DNA of 64,000 bases, from positions 2,480,001 to 2,544,000 of the forward strand of contig NZ_CP173678.1 in NCBI RefSeq assembly GCF_051903925.1. The letters run 5' to 3'. Numbering within the stretch: the first letter of the stretch is position 1; each line of letters begins with the position of its first letter. The translations under genes and the position numbers were made by a program. The DNA comes from G051903925 sp051903925 (lineage in GTDB: Bacteria; Pseudomonadota; Alphaproteobacteria; Zavarziniales; Zavarziniaceae). The notes beneath the pieces were generated by a model, which saw only the letters and a list, made by a program, of their open reading frames with translations, had not been told where the DNA came from and ran no database searches. This document shows, piece by piece, positions 42,234 to 52,872 of this stretch.

Positions 42234-42503
42234 TTACTTGCGGATGCCCAGGCGGCCGATCAGGCCTTCATAGCGGGCATTGTCGCGTGACTTCAGATAG
42301 TCGAGCAGACGGCGGCGCTGGCTGACCAGCACCAGAAGGCCACGACGGGAGTGGTTGTCCTTCTTGTGCGTCTTGAAGTGCTCGGTCAGGTTCACGATCC
42401 GCTCCGTGAGGAGGGCGACCTGCACTTCGGGGGAACCGGTGTCACCCGGCTTGGTGGCGTATTCAGTCAGGAGCTGCTGCTTGCGCTCCGCGGTGATCGA
42501 CAT
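42234..42503 (-). CDS. rpsO: 30S ribosomal protein S15
   Basis: This is the 89-residue primary 16S rRNA-binding protein of the small subunit. The sequence has the normal length and the family core (GDTGSPEVQVALLTERI, HKKDNHSRRGLLVLVSQRRR, YLKSRDNARYEGLIGRLGIRK). It lies between truB and pnp, the standard arrangement, 14 bases after the truB stop. Confidence 0.98.
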   Translation of the reverse strand: MSITAERKQQLLTEYATKPGDTGSPEVQVALLTERIVNLTEHFKTHKKDNHSRRGLLVLVSQRRRLLDYLKSRDNARYEGLIGRLGIRK

Positions 42504-42517
42504 CGTGTCCTCCAGGA

Positions 42518-43450
42518 TCAGGGGTTGAAGACTCGCACCGGGCGCACGTCCGATCCTGCACGTTCGACGATGGCAACCAGGTGACCGGCTGCCATGGCGC
42601 GTTCAAGCAGGGAGCCGGATGCTGGACCGGTGCCCGGAACCCTGATCGCCTGCCCAAATCTCAAACGGCAGGCGTCCTCCTCGGTTATGGCCAGTGCCGG
42701 GATGTCGGCCAGCGCGGTCACAACCGGGAGCAGGGCTCCTTCAAGCGGCGGACTATGGCTCAAGTCCGGATCTGACTCAATTGCTTCCTGGAGCGTCTCG
42801 AGCGTGACGGCCATGCGCACGTCAAACGGCCCCGCGCGCGTCCGCCGCAGCATCGCGACATGGCCGACGCTGCCCAGGGCAAGGGCCAGGTCCCGCGCCA
42901 GGGAGCGGACATAGGTGCCCTTGCCGCAGGCGACTTCGAGCGTCGCATGGTCGGCATCGGGGCGGTCCACAAGCTCCAGTCGGTGGATCACCACGGCCCG
43001 CGGCGGCAGGTCGGGCGGACGGCCAGCCCGCGCCAGGTCATAGGCGCGCTGGCCATCGACCTTCAACGCGGAGAAGGCGGGCGGGACCTGCTGCTGCGGT
43101 CCGGTGAAGCGGGGCAGGGCGGCCCGCAGCGCGGCATCGGCCGGGCGGGCGTCGCTGGACGCGATCACCTCGCCCTCCGCGTCCTCGGTGGTTGTCGCGG
43201 TGCCGAAGCGGATCGTGAAGCGGTAGGTCTTGTCCGAATCGAGGACGAAGGCCATCGCCTTGGTCGCCTCGCCCAAAGCGATCGGCAGGACGCCGGTCGC
43301 CAGCGGGTCGAGCGTGCCGCCATGGCCGACCTTGGCCGCCTGGGTGATGCGGCGTACCCGGCCGACCGCCTGGGTCGAGCCCAGGCCCAGCGGCTTGTCG
43401 AGGACGATCCAGCCGCTGAGCGGCCTAGTCGTCCTCTTCGTCATCGGCAT
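42518..43450 (-). CDS. truB: tRNA pseudouridine(55) synthase
   Basis: This 310-residue enzyme forms pseudouridine 55 in the T-loop of tRNAs. The catalytic Asp lies in GHGGTLDPLATGVLPIALGEATK. SDKTYRFTIRFG, FSALKVDGQRAYDLAR and GTYVRSLARDL complete the family motifs. The C-terminal region is a short PUA-like tail. Possible starts at 43450 and 43444 lie inside the 3' end of rbfA, giving an overlap of about 26 bases and suggesting translational coupling. Confidence 0.96.
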   Translation of the reverse strand: MPMTKRTTRPLSGWIVLDKPLGLGSTQAVGRVRRITQAAKVGHGGTLDPLATGVLPIALGEATKAMAFVLDSDKTYRFTIRFGTATTTEDAEGEVIASSDARPADAALRAALPRFTGPQQQVPPAFSALKVDGQRAYDLARAGRPPDLPPRAVVIHRLELVDRPDADHATLEVACGKGTYVRSLARDLALALGSVGHVAMLRRTRAGPFDVRMAVTLETLQEAIESDPDLSHSPPLEGALLPVVTALADIPALAITEEDACRLRFGQAIRVPGTGPASGSLLERAMAAGHLVAIVERAGSDVRPVRVFNP

Positions 43451-43895
43451 GCCTGAGGTCGGCTGCGACAGGGCCGGAGCGCAGCAGGGCGCCGATGCGA
43501 TCCGCCTCGTCATAGGACCGGTCGAGCACGAAGGACAGGTTCGGCGCAAAGCGCAGGTCGGCGGCACGGCCCAGGCGCCCGCGCAGATAGGGGGCCGAAC
43601 GGTTCAGCGCCTCGACCACCGCATCGGCCTTGGCGCCGCCCAAGGGGAGGACGAAGGCGGTCGCATTGCGCAGATCGGGCGAGATGCGGACCTCGCCCAC
43701 GGTGATTGCCACCTTCTGCAGGTCGGGATCGCGCATCTCGCCCCGCATCAGCACCTCGGACAAGGCGTGGCGCAGGACCTCGGCCACCCGCAGCTGGCGC
43801 TGGCCGGCGTCGCGCGCCGACGAACGATCGGGCGAGCCGGAGCGGCCCGTGTCGCGGCCGCCGTCCCGTCCCTTGTCACGGCTCTGCCGTGCCAT
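43425..43895 (-). CDS. rbfA: 30S ribosome-binding factor A
   Basis: This 156-residue KH-like 30S maturation factor helps 16S rRNA 5'-end processing and cold adaptation. The core (QLRVAEVLRHALSEVLMRGE, ITVGEVRISPDLRNATAFVL, RLGRAADLRFAPNLSFVLD) is preceded by a basic N-terminal extension rich in Arg, Gly and Asp and ends in an acidic tail. The ATG at 43895 is the first after an intrinsic terminator that separates it from infB. Its 3' end overlaps truB. Confidence 0.96.
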   Translation of the reverse strand: MARQSRDKGRDGGRDTGRSGSPDRSSARDAGQRQLRVAEVLRHALSEVLMRGEMRDPDLQKVAITVGEVRISPDLRNATAFVLPLGGAKADAVVEALNRSAPYLRGRLGRAADLRFAPNLSFVLDRSYDEADRIGALLRSGPVAADLRHADDEEDD

Positions 43896-43919
43896 GGTCT
43901 TGTTCCTTGAAAAAAAGCA

Positions 43920-43945
43920 CCCATCCCCGCGATGGCGGGGATGGG
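43920..43945 (-). terminator. intrinsic terminator between infB and rbfA
   Basis: CCCATCCCCGC (43920-43930) and GCGGGGATGGG (43935-43945) form an 11-base perfect stem with a GATG loop. In the direction of infB transcription the stem is followed by GTGC and then TTTTTTT. This is a textbook Rho-independent terminator placed inside an operon normally read through. Confidence 0.85.
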
Positions 43946-43971
43946 CGGGCAACGAACGGTCCCAACGCGTG

Positions 43972-44002
43972 AGCCCCCCGGCCACGAATGGACCGGGGGG
44001 CT
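43972..44002 (-). terminator. hairpin immediately after infB stop
   Basis: AGCCCCCCGG (43972-43981) and CCGGGGGGCT (43993-44002) form a perfect 10-base stem eight bases past the infB stop. No T-run follows. It may protect the infB 3' end or assist the terminator 27 bases further on. Confidence 0.5.
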
Positions 44003-44009
44003 GCTCGTG

Positions 44010-47260
<3,251 letters not shown>

Positions 47261-47264
<4 letters not shown>

Positions 47265-47962
47265 GCATCGTCCGCTGTGCGCCGGGGGTTATCACACGGC
47301 TGAATACGAAATCCGCCGAGGCGGCGCGTCTCAGCGCTAAATCGTTCAGATAAGCGGCCCGGGTGGAGGGCAGCATGTACCACATTTTCCCGGCCAAGTG
47401 CCAAGCTCAATTCGGCACCGGTCAGGATCTCGTTGCGCGGAATGCCTGCCGCGGTGCGGTCCAGCTTGGACTTGCCATCCGGACGTGCATCGCTGGCATG
47501 CAAAAGAACGGCAACGCGACCGGCCAGAAGTGCCTCGCGCACCTTTTCGAATCCGGTCGTGATCTCACCCGCCTTGCGCGAAAGGCCGAGCAGGTCCATC
47601 GCGCGCCGCACCAGCAGGTCCTCGATCTGGTCCGCCAGCGCATCCGGCACGACGATCGGGCCGGACACGCCGGCGCGGGAGAAAGCTCTCTTGAAATGGT
47701 GGCGGGCCGCGGCTTCTTCAATACGTGCGCGCTCGGCCTCGACCCAGACGCCGCGGCCGGGCAGACGCCGGGCCAGGTCCGGCGTCACCGTGCCGTCCGG
47801 CGCCACGACGAAGCGCACCAGGGTCGCGGGGTCCGCCCGCGCACCGGTCACGATCGACCGGCGCGTATTCGGATCCTCGATGTCGGATGCCGCGGGCAGG
47901 TCCGCCTGCGGCGCGGCGTCAGGCGTTGGCGTCGCGATCGGCTTGATCCTCCGCCGCGTCAT
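47261..47962 (-). CDS. YlxR-type (DUF448) RNA-binding protein with L7Ae-like domain
   Basis: The 233-residue protein joins an N-terminal DUF448/YlxR domain (DPNTRRSIVTGARADPATL, LPGRGVWVEAERARIEEA) to a C-terminal L7Ae/L30e-like RNA-binding domain (LLGLSRKAGEITTGFEKVRE, AVLLHASDARPDG). This fusion between nusA and infB is usual in alphaproteobacteria. The role is probably in RNA binding linked to transcription or translation, and exact function is not established here. The ATG at 47962 lies within the 3' end of nusA (44-base overlap), and its stop overlaps the infB start. Confidence 0.9.
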
Positions 47963-49559
47963 CGGCGAAGGCCTCTTCCCCCTCGACGACCTCGCCTTCG
48001 TCAGGCGCATAGTCGCCAGCCGATTCGTCCGCTTCGGCGTAGCCCTCCTCGTCGGCGAACCAGTGGGCGCGCGCCGCCATGATGATCTGCTCGGCGTCTG
48101 CCGAATCGAGGCCGAATTCGCGCAGGGCGCCATCCTTGGCGTCGATCAGCTCGTCCGTCGCCAGGTCGGCCACGTCGTCCAGGGTCTTGATCCCGGCATT
48201 GCCCAGCGCCACCAGCATGGCGGGCGTGATGCCGGGCAGGGCGGCGACGTCGTCCTCGACGCCCATCTCGCGGCGCTGCCCGTCCAGGATCTCGTTCTGC
48301 TCCTGGATCTTCTGGCGGGCCCGCTCCTGCAGCGCCTCGGCCAGGCCCTCGTCAAAGCCCTGGATGTCGATCAGCTCGTGCGGCGGGACATAGGCCACTT
48401 CCTCGACAGAGGAGAAACCTTCGGCGGCGAGCAGCTGGGCGATCGTCTCGTCGATGTCCAGTTCGCGGGCGAACATCTCGCTGCGCTGGCGGAATTCCTC
48501 CTGCCGGCGCTGGCTCTCCTCGGCCTCGGTCAGGATGTCGATGTCCCAGCCGGTAAGCTGCGAGGCCAGGCGCACGTTCTGGCCGCGACGGCCAATCGCC
48601 AGGCTCAGCTGGTCGTCGGGCACCACGACCTCGATCCGGCGGGTTTCCTCGTCCAGCACGACCTTCACCACCTCGGCCGGGGCCAGGGCGTTCACGATGA
48701 AGGTGGCGGGGTCGGGCGACCACTGGATGATGTCGATCTTCTCGCCCTGGAGTTCGTTCACCACGGCCTGGACGCGGCTGCCGCGCATGCCGACGCAGGC
48801 GCCCACGGGGTCGATCGAGCTGTCGCGGCTGAGCACCGCGATCTTGGCCCGGCTGCCGGGGTCGCGGGCGACGGCCTTGATCTCGATGATGTTGTCGTAG
48901 ACCTCGGGCACTTCCTGGGCGAACAGCTTGGCCATCATCTGGGGATGGGTGCGCGACAGGAAGATCTGCGGCCCGCGCGTCTCGCGCCGGACGTCGTAGA
49001 TATAGGCGCGGGCGCGGTCGCCATTGTGGAAGTTCTCGCGCGGCAGGACCTCGTCCCGGCGCATGATCGCCTCGGCCCGGCCCAGGTCGACGATGACGTT
49101 GCCGTATTCGACCCGCTTCACGATGCCGTTGACGATCTCGCCGATGCGATCCTTGAACTCGTTGTACTGGCGCTCGCGTTCGGCGTCGCGCACCTTCTGG
49201 ACGATGACCTGCTTGGCGGTCTGCGCCGCGATCCGGCCGAAGTCGATGGGCGGCAGCGGCTCGGACAGGAAGTCGCCCACCTGGGCCGCCGGATTGCGCG
49301 CGGTGGCGTCGGCAAGGCCGATCTGGGTCGCGTCGTTCTCGACGTCGTCGACGACTTCCAGCAGGCGCTGCAGGCGGATCTCGCCGGTCTTGGCGTCGAT
49401 CTCGGCCCGGATCTCGTTGTCGCTGCCATAGCGCGAGCGGGCGGCCTTCTGGATCGCCTCCTCCATCGCCTCCAGCACGACGATGCGGTCGATGTTCTTC
49501 TCGCGTGCGACCGCCTCGGCGATCTGCAGGAGTTCCAGCCGGTTTGCACTGACAGCCAT
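47919..49559 (-). CDS. nusA: transcription termination/antitermination factor NusA
   Basis: This 546-residue RNA-polymerase-binding factor controls pausing, termination and antitermination. It has an N-terminal polymerase-binding domain, an S1 domain (GIVKRVEYGNVIVDLGRAEA), KH1 and KH2 (PVGACVGMRGSRVQAVVNEL, LAIGRRGQNVRLASQLTGWD) and C-terminal helix-hairpin-helix repeats. It ends in an acidic tail rich in Asp, Glu and Ala. It follows rimP by two bases and overlaps the YlxR-like gene. Confidence 0.98.
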   Translation of the reverse strand: MAVSANRLELLQIAEAVAREKNIDRIVVLEAMEEAIQKAARSRYGSDNEIRAEIDAKTGEIRLQRLLEVVDDVENDATQIGLADATARNPAAQVGDFLSEPLPPIDFGRIAAQTAKQVIVQKVRDAERERQYNEFKDRIGEIVNGIVKRVEYGNVIVDLGRAEAIMRRDEVLPRENFHNGDRARAYIYDVRRETRGPQIFLSRTHPQMMAKLFAQEVPEVYDNIIEIKAVARDPGSRAKIAVLSRDSSIDPVGACVGMRGSRVQAVVNELQGEKIDIIQWSPDPATFIVNALAPAEVVKVVLDEETRRIEVVVPDDQLSLAIGRRGQNVRLASQLTGWDIDILTEAEESQRRQEEFRQRSEMFARELDIDETIAQLLAAEGFSSVEEVAYVPPHELIDIQGFDEGLAEALQERARQKIQEQNEILDGQRREMGVEDDVAALPGITPAMLVALGNAGIKTLDDVADLATDELIDAKDGALREFGLDSADAEQIIMAARAHWFADEEGYAEADESAGDYAPDEGEVVEGEEAFADDAAEDQADRDANA

Positions 49560-49561
49560 GA

Positions 49562-50152
49562 CTAGGTTCCGCTGGGTTCGGTGAACGCAATGGGCGACGG
49601 CGGCGCGCTGCCATCGTCCCGGGAATCGGTGGACTGGGCCTCTGCCCCCTTGAGGACGCCCGGCAGCCTGCCCTTCAGGCTGGCCTCGATCAACTCGTCG
49701 GTCAGCAGCAGGCGGGCCTCCCTGACCAGGCGCAGGGGCACCTCGAACACGGTCGGGCCGTCCTGGATGCGGATGCGGGTGCCCTCCGCGTCGAGGCCGA
49801 GCAGGCGGCCGCGGAAGCGCTTGCGCGTCTCGTGCGGGACGGCGGTTTCGACCTTCGCGTCGAAGCCGGCGAAGCGGACATAGTCGTCTGCCTTGATCAG
49901 GGGACGGTCGATGCCGGGGGAACTGACTTCGAGCGTGTATTCGCCCGTGATGGGATCCTCCACGTCGAGGATCGCGGAGACGGCGCGGCTGAGGTCGGCG
50001 CAGTCCTCCACGTTCATCGTGCCGTCCGGCCGTTCGGCCATGATCTGGAGCACGGGGCGCCGGCCGGCGCCCAGGCGCACGCGCACCAGGACGAAGCCCA
50101 TGGCTTCGACCGAAGGCGCGATCAGATCCGCGATCCGCGCAGCAGCGTCCAT
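49562..50152 (-). CDS. rimP: ribosome maturation factor RimP
   Basis: This 196-residue 30S assembly factor has the N-terminal domain (GFVLVRVRLGAGRRPVLQIM, CADLSRAVSAILDVEDPI), the family signature YTLEVSSPGIDRPL and a C-terminal SH3-like domain, plus an extra 25-residue Ser/Asp/Pro-rich tail. A GGAGGAT ribosome site precedes the ATG. It is the first gene of the rimP-nusA-ylxR-infB operon. A terminator about 80 bases upstream separates it from trmB, so its promoter must be in that gap. Confidence 0.96.
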   Translation of the reverse strand: MDAAARIADLIAPSVEAMGFVLVRVRLGAGRRPVLQIMAERPDGTMNVEDCADLSRAVSAILDVEDPITGEYTLEVSSPGIDRPLIKADDYVRFAGFDAKVETAVPHETRKRFRGRLLGLDAEGTRIRIQDGPTVFEVPLRLVREARLLLTDELIEASLKGRLPGVLKGAEAQSTDSRDDGSAPPSPIAFTEPSGT

Positions 50153-50234
50153 ATCCTCCGCACCAGCAAGACGGGGCCCATCACGTCGGGGCCAGGAATC
50201 CCGGGACGTTCCGGCACAACCGTCCGGAAACGAA

Positions 50235-50258
50235 AAAGTGGGCGACGCGGCCCACTTT
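50235..50258 (-). terminator. intrinsic terminator after trmB
   Basis: AAAGTGGGC (50235-50243) and GCCCACTTT (50250-50258) form a 9-base stem, followed on the minus strand by TTCGTTTCC. The T of the stem plus this tail makes a good T-run. It separates the miaB-to-trmB block from the rimP operon. Confidence 0.8.
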
Positions 50259-50312
50259 CGCGGCCCGCATCAGGCGAGCACGACGCCAAACTAGGTCAAG
50301 CGTGCCAAGGCT

Positions 50313-51035
50313 TCAAGCGTCTTGTCGCCGCGCCGTGATGTAGTGGGGGGCAAGGCCCTTGGCCAGGGCCTTGGCCTCGTAACGGGTTGCGGGCCAGGCT
50401 GCCGGGCGGCTGCGCTCCACCGCGACGACCGACAGCACGTCGGCCACCTGGGGCAGGGCCGCCAGCATCCATTCGGCGTAGTCCGCATGATCGGTCGCCA
50501 GGCGAAGCTCGGCACCGGGGGCGAGGGCGCGCGCAAGGTCGCGAAGCAGCACCGGCTCCACGATTCGCCGCTTGTGATGGCGCGCCTTGGGCCAGGGATC
50601 GGGGAACAGGATGAAGGCCCGCGCCAGGGAGGCTGTCGCCAGGCGCTGGACCAGCAGGCGGGCATCGTCGGACCAGACGCGCACATTGGCGAGGCCACGC
50701 GCCTCCGCCTCGCTCACCGCCTTGGCCACGCCGTTGCGGAACGGCTCGCAGCCGATCAGGCCCGTCCCGGGATTGGCCTCGGCCTGGGCGACAAGGTGCT
50801 CGCCGCCGCCAAAGCCGATCTCCAGCCACGCAGACCCCAGGCCGTCGAACAGTGACAGGGGATCCAGGGGACCGTCGGGCGGCAGCTGCACCGTCAGGCG
50901 AGGCAGGGCGTCCGCCACGACGCGGGCCCGCTCCGGGCGGATCTTGTGTCCGGACTGGCGGCCCCAGACGCGCCGGCTGCTGGGGCGCTGCGGGACCTCG
51001 TCCGCAGCGCCCGCCAGGGTGCTCTCGTCGCTCAC
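50313..51035 (-). CDS. trmB: tRNA (guanine-N7)-methyltransferase
   Basis: This 240-residue SAM-dependent enzyme makes m7G46 in tRNA variable loops. The SAM motif is LEIGFGGGEHLVAQA. Further on are GLIGCEPFRNGVAKAV, FPDPWPKARHHKRRIV (the conserved PDPWPK loop) and LRLATDHADYAEWML. The start is GTG at 51035, 16 bases after metK. An Arg-rich N-terminus (about 40 residues) precedes the catalytic domain, as in other alphaproteobacterial TrmB. Confidence 0.96.
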   Translation of the reverse strand: MSDESTLAGAADEVPQRPSSRRVWGRQSGHKIRPERARVVADALPRLTVQLPPDGPLDPLSLFDGLGSAWLEIGFGGGEHLVAQAEANPGTGLIGCEPFRNGVAKAVSEAEARGLANVRVWSDDARLLVQRLATASLARAFILFPDPWPKARHHKRRIVEPVLLRDLARALAPGAELRLATDHADYAEWMLAALPQVADVLSVVAVERSRPAAWPATRYEAKALAKGLAPHYITARRQDA

Positions 51036-51051
51036 GATCGGAAAGCGGGCC

Positions 51052-52218
51052 TCAGAATGCGCCCTTCAGCGTCTGGACCAGGTCCAGCTTCTCCCACGAG
51101 AAGCCGCCGTCGGCATCGGGCTCGCGGCCGAAATGGCCATAGGACGAGGTCCGGGCATAGATCGGACGGTTGAGCTTCAGGTGCTCGCGGATGCCGCGCG
51201 GGCTGAGGTTCATGATGTCGGCCAGCACGGTCTCCAGCTTGTCCGCGTCGACATTTCCCGTGTCGTGCAGGTCGACATAGAGCGACAGCGGCTTGGACAC
51301 GCCGATCGCGTAGGAGATCTGGATCGTGCAGCGTTCGGCCAGGCCCGCGCCGACCACGTTCTTGGCCAGATAGCGGCAGGCATAGGCGGCCGAACGGTCG
51401 ACCTTGGTCGGGTCCTTGCCCGAGAAGGCGCCGCCGCCATGCGGGGCGGCCCCGCCATAGGTGTCGACGATGATCTTGCGCCCCGTCAGGCCGGCGTCGC
51501 CGTCCGGACCGCCGATCACGAAGTTGCCGGTCGGGTTCACATAGAACTCGGCCTCCGGGCACATCCAGCCCTCGGGCAGGACCTTGAGCACGTGGGGGCG
51601 GACGATCTCGCGCACCTGCTCCTGGGTCAGGCCGGCCGCATGCTGGGTCGAGACGACGACCGACGTGGCGCCAACCGGCTTGCCGTCGACATAGCGCAGC
51701 GTGACCTGGCTCTTGGCATCCGGCTCAAGACCCGACTTCGGGTCGGCGCGGCGCGCCTCGGACAGGCTCTTCAGGATCTTGTGCGAATAGTAGATCGGCG
51801 CCGGCATCAGGGCGTCGGTCTCGGTGCAGGCATAGCCGAACATGATGCCCTGGTCGCCGGCTCCCTCGTCCTTGTTGCCGCTGGCATCGACGCCCTGCGC
51901 GATGTCGGCAGACTGGGGATGGACGTGAACCTGGACTTCCGCGTTCTTCCAATGGAAGCCGTCCTGCTCATAGCCGATGTCGCGCACGGCCTCGCGCGCG
52001 GCGTGCTCCATCTGCTCGGGCGTCACCGGGGTGGCGCTGCGCACCTCGCCCGCGAGGACGATCAGGTTGGTGGTGGTCAGCGTCTCGACCGCGACGCGGG
52101 CATAGGGATCGACGCCCAGGAACAGGTCGACCATCGTATCCGAGATCCGGTCGGAAACCTTGTCAGGATGACCTTCCGACACGGATTCGCTGGTGAACAG
52201 GTAGCTGTGGCGCTTCAC
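51052..52218 (-). CDS. metK: S-adenosylmethionine synthetase
   Basis: This 388-residue enzyme forms SAM from methionine and ATP. All signatures are present: ESVSEGHPDKVSDRISD at the N-terminus, GAGDQGIMFGYA, and GGGAFSGKDPTKVDRSAAY, the phosphate loop. The GTG at 52218 gives the standard N-terminus VKRHSYLFTSESVSEG, with GTGGGGATC just upstream. A longer open frame is not plausible as protein. A hairpin with a U-run lies 13-53 bases upstream of the start and may be a terminator or a leader control element. Confidence 0.97.
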   Translation of the reverse strand: MKRHSYLFTSESVSEGHPDKVSDRISDTMVDLFLGVDPYARVAVETLTTTNLIVLAGEVRSATPVTPEQMEHAAREAVRDIGYEQDGFHWKNAEVQVHVHPQSADIAQGVDASGNKDEGAGDQGIMFGYACTETDALMPAPIYYSHKILKSLSEARRADPKSGLEPDAKSQVTLRYVDGKPVGATSVVVSTQHAAGLTQEQVREIVRPHVLKVLPEGWMCPEAEFYVNPTGNFVIGGPDGDAGLTGRKIIVDTYGGAAPHGGGAFSGKDPTKVDRSAAYACRYLAKNVVGAGLAERCTIQISYAIGVSKPLSLYVDLHDTGNVDADKLETVLADIMNLSPRGIREHLKLNRPIYARTSSYGHFGREPDADGGFSWEKLDLVQTLKGAF

Positions 52219-52230
52219 GATGATCCCCAC

Positions 52231-52271
52231 GAAAAACGAGCGGGGATTGATCGCAAGTGAGATCAACCCCG
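52231..52271 (-). promoter_or_regulatory. hairpin plus U-run in the metK leader
   Basis: On the minus strand CGGGGTTGATC pairs with GATCAATCCCCG (one bulged base) around an 8-base loop, followed by CTCGTTTTTC. It resembles an intrinsic terminator, but only about 12 bases separate the U-run from the metK GTG. It could end the upstream xre transcript or act as an attenuator. I cannot match it to a known SAM riboswitch by eye. Confidence 0.55.
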
Positions 52272-52302
52272 TCAAGCAGCGCAAGTACAGTGCGACGCCG
52301 GA

Positions 52303-52812
52303 CTACCGATCGCCCGACCGTCTTGACCTGTCCTGTGCTGCCTGGGTTGAGCCGCGGGTCCTGGCATTGGCGGCCGGCGCGCCGGCGGCCTGCGCCTCCT
52401 CCGCCAGTGTGGCCAGGAGGGCGAGGACGGCCCCCCGGAGTGGCGGTGACAGGGCGCGGTAGCGCGCCAGCACCTGTTCCTCCTCCGCATCGGTCGCAAC
52501 GCGCGGTGCCGCGGCGAACGGCTCCGCATCCTCGTGCAGGCGCGCTGCACCCTCGTGCTCCAACGTGGGATAGGGGCTGTGCGCGGGTTCCTGCGGCGTC
52601 ACGAAGGGCAACGGGTCAAAGCCCAGCAAGGCCACGAATTCCCGCAGGCGGACGGTGGTCAGTGCGGTCTGCGCACTTTCGTACTTCTGAATCTGGGTCA
52701 CGCTGAGGTCGAGTTCCTCAGCCACCCGCCACATCGGCAGGCTTGCCGCCTCGCGCCGGTCCTTGAGCATGGCGGCCAAGGCAGGGTCCACCTGATCCCG
52801 TTTGCGGGACAT
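52303..52812 (-). CDS. XRE-type helix-turn-helix protein
   Basis: This is a 169-residue regulator-like protein with an N-terminal Xre helix-turn-helix (LPMWRVAEELDLSVTQIQKYE, residues about 24-46) of the family always found beside metK in many alphaproteobacteria. The middle is Pro- and Glu-rich and the C-terminus is Ala- and Arg-rich and probably disordered. The ATG at 52812 follows GGATAT. Its target is unknown, and the location between lnt and metK makes metK or itself possible targets. Confidence 0.85.
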   Translation of the reverse strand: MSRKRDQVDPALAAMLKDRREAASLPMWRVAEELDLSVTQIQKYESAQTALTTVRLREFVALLGFDPLPFVTPQEPAHSPYPTLEHEGAARLHEDAEPFAAAPRVATDAEEEQVLARYRALSPPLRGAVLALLATLAEEAQAAGAPAANARTRGSTQAAQDRSRRSGDR

Positions 52813-52872
52813 ATCCGGATATCGCCTCGCATGCCGGGAACGCAGGGTCCGCTCGCGGGACCGCATAGGATC

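Noticed and set aside
52219..52300. Known SAM-II or SAM/SAH riboswitch before metK
   Set aside because: I could not recognise the conserved nucleotides of either family. Only a hairpin and U-run are visible, so I report an unclassified leader structure instead.
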